From NCBI GenBank assembly GCA_002067555.1, contig MVQQ01000178.1, positions 1 to 14,463 of the forward strand: DNA of 14,463 nt. The letters run 5' to 3'. The stretch comes from Syntrophorhabdus sp. PtaB.Bin184. Its GTDB lineage: Bacteria; Desulfobacterota; Syntrophorhabdia; Syntrophorhabdales; Syntrophorhabdaceae. Every line of letters starts with the position of its first letter. Positions within the stretch are counted from its first letter, which is position 1. Shown in pieces: positions 1-5,672 of this stretch. Made by a program: the position numbers and the translations under genes. The notes under the pieces were generated by a model, which was given only the letters and a program-made list of their open reading frames with translations, did no database searches and was not told the origin of the DNA.

Positions 1-1
1 C

Positions 2-826
2 ACCGACAGGGTGAACGTTCAGGGAGAAGACGTGATGCAGATGGATGACATCGCCCACGAGATCATCATCCACTACTTGAAGACGACAGGCCGTGTCATA
101 CGGGCCGTCAGTGAGGAATCGAAGGACGTCATCCCTCTCGACGAGGAAAGCGGCCGGTACTTCATCTATTTCGACCCCCTCGACGGTTCGTCCAACGTCG
201 TCCACGGACTCCCCGTGGGTTTTCTCTTCGGGATAGCGAAGCGCAACCTCGACGGCCCCGAGGACTTTCACCTGAGGGCAGGAAAAGATTACATAGCCGC
301 CGGCATGTTCGTCATACCCACCGGCACCCTCACCATCGCCTTCCGCGAAGCGGGAGCATGGCGCTTTCACATCGACGAGACCATGAACTATGTCAAGCCC
401 GTCAGGATAACGCTGCCCGACACCCCCGACACATGGGAACTATCATTCAACGCCACGAACCGCTACACCTACCGGAAGGAGGTCCGGGATTGGGTGCGAC
501 AAAATGAAAGACTGTACACTTTCCGCTATCTCGGGGCCCTCGCAGGTGACTTTCACCGGATCCTCACGCGGGGAGGAATGTTCATGTATCCCGCCATCGT
601 CAATCATCCGGACCCGAAGAAATTGAGGCCCGAGGGAAAGCTCCGCCTCATGTACGAGGCATCCGTTGTGGCCTTCATGTGCAGGGAGGCAGGAGGGCAC
701 GCCGTGGACGAAAACGGCACCCCGATCCTGGACATAGAACCGACGGACCACCACCAGAGAACGGCCCTCTACGTGGGGTCGAAAACGCTGGTGGAGGATA
801 TCGCCAAAGCATTGAAAGACGGGTGA
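2..826 (+). CDS. fbp: Fructose-1,6-bisphosphatase class I, 5' partial
   Basis: Hydrolyses fructose 1,6-bisphosphate to fructose 6-phosphate and phosphate, the committed gluconeogenic step, in the cytoplasm. The open frame runs into the left edge. The GTG at 11 is read as an internal valine because the residues around it (VNVQGE) match the family's conserved N-terminal region, so the true start lies outside the window. Visible family motifs are the metal-binding DPLDGSSN, then RYLGALAGDFHR, GGMFMYPA, GKLRLMYEA, AGGHA and the C-terminal LDIEPTDHHQRTALYVGSK. About 274 residues are present of a family length near 320-340. The loop after DPLDGSSN (VVHGLPVGFLFGIAKR) differs from the usual DVNVSVGTIF form, so it is a somewhat divergent member. 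The identification is secure; the 5' end is missing. Confidence 0.95.
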   Translation, partial: TDRVNVQGEDVMQMDDIAHEIIIHYLKTTGRVIRAVSEESKDVIPLDEESGRYFIYFDPLDGSSNVVHGLPVGFLFGIAKRNLDGPEDFHLRAGKDYIAAGMFVIPTGTLTIAFREAGAWRFHIDETMNYVKPVRITLPDTPDTWELSFNATNRYTYRKEVRDWVRQNERLYTFRYLGALAGDFHRILTRGGMFMYPAIVNHPDPKKLRPEGKLRLMYEASVVAFMCREAGGHAVDENGTPILDIEPTDHHQRTALYVGSKTLVEDIAKALKDG

Positions 827-842
827 TAAATAATACAGGTTA

Positions 843-867
843 TGGGTCATGGGTCATGGGTCATGGG
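843..867. repeat. Heptamer tandem repeat TGGGTCA, 3.6 copies
   Basis: Perfect copies of TGGGTCA start at 843, 850 and 857, followed by TGGG. They lie 16 bases after the fbp stop, in a non-coding spacer. In another register the unit is GGTCATG, one base from the GGTCATT unit at 4001-4028. Function unknown. Confidence 0.85.
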
Positions 868-876
868 AAGAAGATG

Positions 877-903
877 GTTGGAGCCGTTAGAACCGTTGGA
901 ACG
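877..903. repeat. Nonamer tandem repeat GTTNGARCC, 3 copies
   Basis: GTTGGAGCC (877), GTTAGAACC (886) and GTTGGAACG (895) follow one another without gaps. The same three unit variants recur, in a different order, at 14360-14386 after the sod gene, 13.5 kb away. The two blocks are therefore members of one dispersed family. Confidence 0.8.
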
Positions 904-934
904 GGAAGAGAATGATGACGGAGGTCCTTCCCGT
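901..934 (+). terminator. Inverted repeat downstream of fbp, possible terminator
   Basis: ACGGGAAG (901-908) and CTTCCCGT (927-934) are perfect 8-base complements with an 18-base loop. No U-run follows, so an intrinsic terminator is only possible. The left arm begins inside the last nonamer repeat. Confidence 0.35.
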
Positions 935-965
935 AAGCTAATACCTGTTTCCCGCAACCCTTTTT

Positions 966-974
966 TGATATAAT
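966..974 (+). promoter_or_regulatory. Extended -10 promoter for the HNH gene
   Basis: TGATATAAT is a perfect extended -10 (TGn plus TATAAT at 969-974). No good -35 lies at the right distance, as expected for this promoter class. Transcription would begin near 981, giving a leader of about 20 bases before the HNH start. Confidence 0.55.
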
Positions 975-1001
975 AGAGTCAATTCACGAGCAGAGAGAAG
1001 G

Positions 1002-1343
1002 ATGATGAAACGGAGAGCATTCACAGTCCGCAGGTCGAATCGGCCCGTCAAGAAAGACATTAAGGGGTCTATTGAAGACATCGTCAGGGAGATCACGCGG
1101 GAACGGGATATCAAGAACGAACAGTACCGTGAGCAATCGTTGAAGATACACGGTCTCATGTGCGCAAGATGCGGCAGGGAATTCGACCACACCGACAGGC
1201 ACCTTCTCACCGTGCACCACAAGGACGGAAACCACAACAACAACCCGCCCGACGGGTCGAACTGGGAGAACCTCTGCACCTACTGCCACGACGACGTCCA
1301 CGGCAGGAACTTCTTCGCCGATGAAGAGGAAGGAAAGGACTGA
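1002..1343 (+). CDS. yajD: YajD-like HNH nuclease-family protein
   Basis: Small stand-alone HNH-fold protein of 113 residues that closely resembles E. coli YajD in its second half. Visible parts: a basic N-terminus; an EQSLKIHGLMCARCGREF block with Cys54 and Cys57; the catalytic-type LTVHHKDGNHNNNP with His72-His73; GSNWENLCTYCHDDVH with Cys92, Cys95, His96 and His100. The two Cys pairs are expected to form the structural zinc site of this HNH group. A DNA-cleaving role is inferred from the fold; the biological role of YajD is not established as far as I know. AGAGAAGG ends at 1001, directly against the first ATG, so the second ATG (1005) is an equally likely start. Its stop is 14 bases before the next gene, so the two are probably co-transcribed. 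Confidence 0.88.
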   Translation: MMKRRAFTVRRSNRPVKKDIKGSIEDIVREITRERDIKNEQYREQSLKIHGLMCARCGREFDHTDRHLLTVHHKDGNHNNNPPDGSNWENLCTYCHDDVHGRNFFADEEEGKD

Positions 1344-1357
1344 AAAGGAGGATGTGA

Positions 1358-2161
1358 ATGAAGAGAGTCGTCCTCGGTGTATCCCTGGTCGTTCTGACCA
1401 CCCTTTTTTCCGTTGCGTGCCTTGCCGCTGACCTGGAAAAGACCTTGCTTGACGAGGTGACCAGCAGGACCGCGGCAGCCCTTAAAAAAATCGATGCCGA
1501 CCTTTCGAAAACAGCGAAGGCTGTCGGCGAAGGTCTTTCGCGCGGCACCGACATGAGGCAGGCATTGTACGATCTCTGTTCAGGAAAAAGTTACTCCATC
1601 GATTGCGCCTTCATCAGCGTGAAGGGGGTCATGGAGATCATAGAACCTGAGAAGTACCGTAAGCACGAAGGTGCGAACATAAGAGACCATGCCGTAGTCG
1701 TCCGCGTCCACAAAACCCGCAAGCCCGTATTCAGCGAACTCTTCACATCTGTCGAGGGATTTCAGAGCATAGCAGTTCAATATCCTGTCTTCAATCAGAA
1801 GAAAGAGTTTGCCGGCTCCGTTAGTCTTCTCATCTCGCCGGAGAGCATGGTACAGGAGTCCCTTAAAGGCCTCAAACCGGGCCCGGGTACAGGCATCGTC
1901 ATCCTTCAGCCCGACGGCACGAATGTGTACACCTCCGATCCCTCCCAGACCCGGCTTAATGTTCTGAAAAGCACTGAATACAAAGGATTCCACGAATTGC
2001 GCGAAATGGGCGAACGCATTGTGAACGAAAAGGAAGGGACGGCAACCTACCGGTACGTGAAACCCGGCACGGAAAAGGTCGTGAAGAAATCGGCCGCCTG
2101 GAAGACCCTCCCTTTCTATGACAGCTACTGGCGGATCGTGATAACCACGGAAAAACGGTAA
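1358..2161 (+). CDS. Secreted Cache-domain (PDC-like) sensor protein
   Basis: A 267-residue exported protein with no effector domain. The N-terminus MKRVVLGVSLVVLTTLFSVACLAAD is a signal peptide with cleavage likely around ACLA-A; the cysteine context (SVAC) is a poor lipobox. A helical stretch (about 26-70) leads into a Cache/PDC-like alpha/beta region. Typical elements are VFSELFTSVEGFQSIAVQYPVF, FAGSVSLLISPE, GTGIVILQPDGTNVYTSDPSQ and a final YWRIVIT. In membrane receptors this domain binds small ligands outside the cell. Here it stands alone, so it may be a periplasmic binding component for an unlinked receptor (inference). AAAGGAGG at 1344-1351 with a 6-base spacer sets the ATG at 1358. 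It probably shares a transcript with the HNH gene, although the pairing suggests no obvious common task. Confidence 0.75.
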   Translation: MKRVVLGVSLVVLTTLFSVACLAADLEKTLLDEVTSRTAAALKKIDADLSKTAKAVGEGLSRGTDMRQALYDLCSGKSYSIDCAFISVKGVMEIIEPEKYRKHEGANIRDHAVVVRVHKTRKPVFSELFTSVEGFQSIAVQYPVFNQKKEFAGSVSLLISPESMVQESLKGLKPGPGTGIVILQPDGTNVYTSDPSQTRLNVLKSTEYKGFHELREMGERIVNEKEGTATYRYVKPGTEKVVKKSAAWKTLPFYDSYWRIVITTEKR

Positions 2162-2272
2162 GAAAACCGTTTCAGGTTTCAGGCAAAAGACTGTTGCAAA
2201 GGTGCCGACCTTCCCTTGGAACCTCGGCACCTTTGTCTCTAACCTGGAACTTGAAACCTGAAACGGTTTTCT
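2161..2272. repeat. Nested inverted repeat with inner terminator-like hairpin
   Basis: The outer arms 2161-2181 and 2252-2272 are perfect complements (21 bases) made of AACCTGA/TCAGGTT-type heptamer units. Inside them, CAAAGGTGCCGA (2197-2208) and TCGGCACCTTTG (2224-2235) form a perfect 12-bp hairpin with a 15-base loop. The element begins at the last base of the Cache gene's stop codon and sits between convergent genes, so it could end transcription in both directions. It could also be a mobile or REP-like palindrome. The heptamers continue to about 2299 as AACCTG-type units. Confidence 0.7.
2197..2240 (+). terminator. Inner hairpin, probable bidirectional terminator
   Basis: A 12-bp G+C-rich stem ends in CAAAG/CTTTG and is followed by TCTCT, in the gap between the Cache gene (+) and the DUF486 gene (-). 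The tail is only weakly U-rich, so termination is likely but unproven. Confidence 0.45.
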
Positions 2273-2304
2273 ATCCCTGAAACCTGCGAACCTGGAACCG
2301 TCTT

Positions 2305-2631
2305 CTAGTCCCTAAACATGAAGAATACCGCTCCCGCCATGAGGGCGAAGGCGATGAGGTAGTTCCATCTGAATTCTTCCTTGAGATAGAGAAGAGAAAA
2401 GACCGCAAAAACAACGAGGGTTATGACCTCCTGCATGATCTTCAGCTGTGCCGCCGAAAACTGGTAATGACCGAGGCGGTTCGCCGGGACCTGGAAGCAG
2501 TACTCGGCAAAGGCGATGAGCCAGCTCACAAGTATCACCTTCCACAGGGCGGAGTTCTTGTATCGCAGATGTCCGTACCAGGCAAAGGTCATGAACACAT
2601 TGGAAACGGTCAGCAACATGATGGTCTTCAT
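2305..2631 (-). CDS. DUF486 (DMT_6) family small membrane protein
   Basis: A 108-residue integral membrane protein with four predicted helices (about 3-20, 28-46, 67-85, 90-107). The start MKTIMLLTVSNVFMTFAWYGHL is characteristic of the DUF486 family, a four-helix group related to drug/metabolite transporters. EYCFQVPANRLG and a lysine/glutamate-flanked LYLKEEFRWNYL loop are also typical. Four-helix members of this superfamily usually act as dimers; no substrate can be assigned. The start is set at 2631 because GGGAG lies 7 bases upstream of that ATG. The longer frame from 2658 adds nine charged residues (MQRHHREKE) and has no ribosome binding site. It is divergent from the dehydrogenase-like gene. 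Confidence 0.85.
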   Translation of the reverse strand: MKTIMLLTVSNVFMTFAWYGHLRYKNSALWKVILVSWLIAFAEYCFQVPANRLGHYQFSAAQLKIMQEVITLVVFAVFSLLYLKEEFRWNYLIAFALMAGAVFFMFRD

Positions 2632-2711
2632 TTCTTTCTCCCGATGATGCCGCTGCAATAATATATAGGAATCAGGAACGGGTGTGAAGGAAAAACACCG
2701 ACCGATTTAGA

Positions 2712-2740
2712 TTGAAAAAATCCAACGATTGCGCGACAAT
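2712..2740 (+). promoter_or_regulatory. Possible sigma-70 promoter of the dehydrogenase-like gene
   Basis: TTGAAA (2712-2717) and GACAAT (2735-2740) are separated by exactly 17 bases, matching 5 of 6 and 4 of 6 consensus positions. It lies in the 148-base divergent spacer and would give a leader of about 35 bases. Confidence 0.4.
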
Positions 2741-2779
2741 GGATACGCAATAATCAAATAAGACCTCACCGGAGCGCAC

Positions 2780-3859
2780 GTGAAAGACCAAAAGAGCCTG
2801 TACGACATCATGCATTTCGAAGCCCTGGGGCCCGAGGCCCGTCACCTTGAAGACGAGATTCAGAAGGCAATCTCCCGGGAAGAGATCCCCGAGGGACACC
2901 GATACCTCATCACCCCGAAGAATCTCCAGGAATACCTCAGGGACAACCCCGGGACGGTCCTCCCGGATATCGTCACCACGAAGACGCATTCCGTTCTCCC
3001 CGAGCAGTATCTGGAGGGAGACCGAAAAAGCGTGATAACCCGCAGTGCCGGGTACGACCATTTCGAACATCTCGCCGACAAGGCCAACATCGCCTCGCTG
3101 AGAGAGTACTGCGTGAATGCCGTCGCCCAGACGGCCATGAAGTTCCTGTACGCTGCCGCCGGTGAGCTCAACCATTACTCTCTCAACACAGTCACCTTTG
3201 AAAGGAAAGATTCCCGGGCCTTCATGGAACTCGACAGGCACAGGACCCTGACGGTGTTCGGCGTCGGCAAGATAGGCAAGAGAACATATGAGCTTGCCGA
3301 GGCCAACGGCCTGACAGCGCAGGGGGTCGACATCAGACAGGAGGAACTCGATGGGCTCTATGGCGGGGCCGTACGGTTCGTTTCCAAAGATGAGGCCATC
3401 CGGTCGAGCGACATCATCGTAAACGCCATGAACTTGACGAGAAACCCGGAGAGCAGGTTCTACAACGCGGGATATTTCTCAAAGGAATACCTCTCCCAGG
3501 CACAGAAGAACCTCATCTTCATCAACGTGACCCGCGGGGAGATCGCCCCTGAATCGGTGCTCCTCGACCTTTATCGCTCGGGAAAGATAACGGGGATCGG
3601 CCTTGACGTCTTCAGCAGCGAGTCCCAGTTTTCGGCGCTCCTCCTCGGGCAACCGGCGGAGACCGACGCCAACCTCCTGGCGGCAAAGGCGCTCGTCGAG
3701 AAATCCATCGACAGAAGCTCCAACATCTACGTCCAGCCCCACCAAGGGTTCAACTCCGACATCGCGGCACTGACGAAGGCCGTCGAAGCGGTCAAACACA
3801 TCGCCGCGTGGTACAGGAACGGCAAGGAGCGTTTCGACGAACAACTCCCCTACTATTGA
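2780..3859 (+). CDS. NAD-binding D-2-hydroxyacid dehydrogenase-like protein
   Basis: A 359-residue member of the D-isomer-specific 2-hydroxyacid dehydrogenase fold; these enzymes interconvert 2-keto and D-2-hydroxy acids with NAD(H). Visible parts: an N-terminal half of the catalytic domain ending in ITRSAGYDHF; the nucleotide-binding GVGKIG at 161-166 with an acidic Asp184 favouring NAD; then INVTRGEI with the substrate-binding Arg252, GLDVFSSES with a candidate Glu281, and QPHQGFNS with His321 in the catalytic position. The catalytic triad thus seems kept, although the glutamate segment (SSES) departs from the usual EPEP form and an insertion lies between it and the histidine. The start is GTG: GGAG is 5 bases upstream and an in-frame stop at 2759 limits any extension. 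The exact substrate is unknown; D-lactate- or phosphoglycerate-type activity is possible. A nested palindrome follows the gene. Confidence 0.82.
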   Translation: MKDQKSLYDIMHFEALGPEARHLEDEIQKAISREEIPEGHRYLITPKNLQEYLRDNPGTVLPDIVTTKTHSVLPEQYLEGDRKSVITRSAGYDHFEHLADKANIASLREYCVNAVAQTAMKFLYAAAGELNHYSLNTVTFERKDSRAFMELDRHRTLTVFGVGKIGKRTYELAEANGLTAQGVDIRQEELDGLYGGAVRFVSKDEAIRSSDIIVNAMNLTRNPESRFYNAGYFSKEYLSQAQKNLIFINVTRGEIAPESVLLDLYRSGKITGIGLDVFSSESQFSALLLGQPAETDANLLAAKALVEKSIDRSSNIYVQPHQGFNSDIAALTKAVEAVKHIAAWYRNGKERFDEQLPYY

Positions 3860-3874
3860 CAGCGGGAAAGCGCT

Positions 3875-3991
3875 AATGACCGAAAATAATGACAATAACC
3901 AGATAAACAGACAATAACCGAAAAACAATTGATACAGGCAGCCCGCTGTGCCCTTCCCTCCGTTCATCTGGTTATTGCTAAACCGGTCATT
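3875..3991. repeat. Second nested inverted repeat with AT-rich arms
   Basis: AATGACCG (3875-3882) pairs with CGGTCATT (3984-3991), and CAATAACCAGAT (3893-3904) pairs perfectly with ATCTGGTTATTG (3966-3977). Near the centre, GGCAGC and GCTGTGCC (about 3938-3953) can form a small G+C-rich hairpin. The architecture (repeat-derived outer arms, G+C-rich inner hairpin, directly after a + strand gene) copies the 2161-2272 element with a different sequence. It may terminate the dehydrogenase-like transcript. Confidence 0.6.
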
Positions 3992-4000
3992 ATCTTCTTC

Positions 4001-4028
4001 ATTGGTCATTGGAATGTGGTCATTGGTC
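4001..4028. repeat. Heptamer repeat ATTGGTC, about 4 units
   Basis: ATTGGTC (4001), ATTGGAA (4008), TGTGGTC (4015) and ATTGGTC (4022) are in tandem register. The unit is also the arm sequence (GGTCATT) of the adjacent palindrome, and is one base different from the 843-867 repeat. The rest of the spacer up to 4192 is AT-rich, with a short inverted repeat AGTGC/GCACT at 4123-4140 but no gene. Confidence 0.7.
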
Positions 4029-4192
4029 ATTATCTCCTCCGGATTGGAGGATCTACCTGTCCCCGACAGATATAAATAATAAAGAACATCCATTACATAG
4101 AACTATCATCCTGACATTTCGTAGTGCAATTAAGCGCACTGTTATCGCACACAGTTTACTATTTATAGTTGTTCATGATCCAGCACGACCGG

Positions 4193-4221
4193 TTGACACA
4201 TCGACCGATGCTCCATATCAT
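4193..4221 (+). promoter_or_regulatory. Near-consensus sigma-70 promoter of the sugar dehydrogenase
   Basis: TTGACA (4193-4198, perfect) and TATCAT (4216-4221, 5 of 6) are separated by 17 bases. The predicted first transcribed base is 4228-4229, which coincides with the ATG at 4229. This implies a leaderless message and agrees with the absence of any Shine-Dalgarno sequence. Confidence 0.65.
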
Positions 4222-4228
4222 TAACTTT

Positions 4229-5464
4229 ATGACAGGCGACCCCCTTTCATCGCGCCCAAGGGATGGAGCTACACCCGCGCGTATCGCCGGCATCCTGCTC
4301 GTTATCCTCTTCATCTTCCTGTCGGCGGCATCACATGCACCCGCCATCGAAGTGGGTCCCGTTCCCCAGACGGTTGAGGACAGGTTCCTTCCCGAGGGGG
4401 ACAATATCGTTGTCAGACCCTGGATCGCGGGCCTCGAGGTGCCCTGGTCGCTCCTTTTCCTTCCCGATGGCAGGGCGCTGGTCAGCGAAAGGTCCGGCAG
4501 GATACGCCTTGTCAAGGGAGGCGTTCTCGAGCCGCGCCCCTGGGCTACGATCGACGTCCGGAACGTCGGCGAAGGCGGCCTGATGGGTCTTGCCCTTCAT
4601 CCGGCATTTCCGGGACAGCCTTACGTGTATGCCATGTACACGTACACGGAAAAGGGCGAGACAATGAACAGGGTGGTCCGGCTTAAGGATGAAGGGAAAA
4701 CGGGGCGCCTCGACAGGGTGATCGTGGACGGGATACCCGGGGCGAGGAACCACAACGGCGGTCGGATCGCCTTCGGCCCCGACGGCATGCTCTACGTGGG
4801 CACGGGCGAGAAGTACGAAAGGAAGCTGGCCCAGGACCTCGACTCCCTCAACGGGAAGATCCTCAGGGTCACCCCCGAGGGCGATGTTCCCCGCGACAAT
4901 CCCTTCAATTCGCGGGTCTGGTCATGGGGACACCGTAATCCTCAGGGTCTTGCCTGGCACCCTGTCACGGGGGAGCTTTTCGCGTCCGAGCACGGGCCTT
5001 CGGGAGAATCCCTCGTCTTCGGCAACGATGAGATCAACATCATCGTCAGGGGCGCCAATTACGGATGGCCCGAGGTTGCCGGCGCCCCATCGGTCAAGCC
5101 ATACAGGGACCCCATCATCGTCTGGAAAAGGGCAACGCCTCCCGGCGGCATCACGTTCTGCAGGAAAGGGCCTCTCTCCCACCTCGAGAACGATCTCTTC
5201 GTCGCAACCTTGAGGAGCAACGCCCTTATCCGCGTGAAGCTCAAGAGAGAGGATGACCGCTATGCCGTTTCGGCCATCGAGCGGTGGTTCGTCCCGGGAG
5301 ACGTGGAGGGACGTTACGGAAGGATCCGTGACATCGTCCAGGGACCCGATGGCTATCTCTACTTCCTGACCAGCAACAGGGACGGGCGCGGCAGGCCGAG
5401 GGAAGGCGATGACAGGATCTACCGGATCATGCCCCGGCAGGATATGTCTTACCAGGGCCGCTGA
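4229..5464 (+). CDS. Secreted PQQ-dependent aldose sugar dehydrogenase family protein
   Basis: A six-bladed beta-propeller of the glucose/sorbosone dehydrogenase family (PF07995; soluble Asd/YliI type). These enzymes oxidise sugar aldehydes with PQQ in the periplasm. With the ATG at 4229 it has 411 residues: a signal peptide with a hydrophobic core at about 18-35 (ARIAGILLVILFIFLSAASHA), then LEVPWSLLFLPDGRALVSER, GGLMGLALHPAF, the active-site RNHNGGRIAFGPDGMLYVGTGE with His175, WGHRNPQGLAWHP with the PQQ-contacting Arg236-Asn237, SEHGP, DEINIIVRGANYGWP and a closing GPDGYLYFLTSNRDGRG blade. No start has a ribosome binding site; 4229 is chosen because it fits the promoter and gives the shortest lead to the signal peptide. 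The ATGs at 4175 and 4208 are in frame but lie upstream of or within the promoter. No PQQ biosynthesis genes are nearby, so cofactor supply is unknown. Confidence 0.88.
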   Translation: MTGDPLSSRPRDGATPARIAGILLVILFIFLSAASHAPAIEVGPVPQTVEDRFLPEGDNIVVRPWIAGLEVPWSLLFLPDGRALVSERSGRIRLVKGGVLEPRPWATIDVRNVGEGGLMGLALHPAFPGQPYVYAMYTYTEKGETMNRVVRLKDEGKTGRLDRVIVDGIPGARNHNGGRIAFGPDGMLYVGTGEKYERKLAQDLDSLNGKILRVTPEGDVPRDNPFNSRVWSWGHRNPQGLAWHPVTGELFASEHGPSGESLVFGNDEINIIVRGANYGWPEVAGAPSVKPYRDPIIVWKRATPPGGITFCRKGPLSHLENDLFVATLRSNALIRVKLKREDDRYAVSAIERWFVPGDVEGRYGRIRDIVQGPDGYLYFLTSNRDGRGRPREGDDRIYRIMPRQDMSYQGR

Positions 5465-5465
5465 C

Positions 5466-5520
5466 AATTTACTTGTAAATTCAACAGTACGATATTATAC
5501 TGTTCCCGCACATTGATGTG
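5466..5520. promoter_or_regulatory. Row of three inverted repeats after the sugar dehydrogenase
   Basis: AATTTAC/GTAAATT (5466-5472, 5475-5481), AACAGTA/TACTGTT (5483-5489, 5498-5504) and CACAT/ATGTG (5509-5513, 5516-5520) stand almost back to back. A small GCCC-CGA-GGGC hairpin follows at 5533-5543. Any of them could be an operator for the glutamine synthetase gene or an end signal for the upstream gene; the sequence alone does not decide. Confidence 0.4.
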
Positions 5521-5604
5521 TTCCCCTCAACGGCCCCGAGGGCTTAAGCAAGCATACCGAACAAAGAAGTTCACCCAAAGTCAATGTTTACGGACTGAAC
5601 AAAC

Positions 5605-5635
5605 CTTTCCAACCACAGGTGGAAAGTGTTATTAT
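5605..5635 (+). promoter_or_regulatory. Putative glutamine synthetase promoter with overlapping palindrome
   Basis: TATTAT (5630-5635) is a plausible -10 about 38 bases before the start codon. Just upstream, CTTTCCA (5605-5611) and TGGAAAG (5620-5626) are perfect complements covering the -35 zone, where no good -35 hexamer is seen. A regulator bound there would control RNA polymerase directly. I see no sigma-54 GG/GC element. Confidence 0.4.
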
Positions 5636-5672
5636 ACGGCTTTGTCCGGTTGAACGTGTGAGGAGGATTAAA

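Noticed and set aside
843..903. CRISPR array
   Set aside because: Repeats are 7 and 9 bases in direct tandem with no spacers and no cas genes nearby.
1358..1435. Lipoprotein signal for the Cache protein
   Set aside because: The cysteine context SVAC lacks the Leu/Val/Ile expected at -3, so ordinary signal peptidase I cleavage is preferred.
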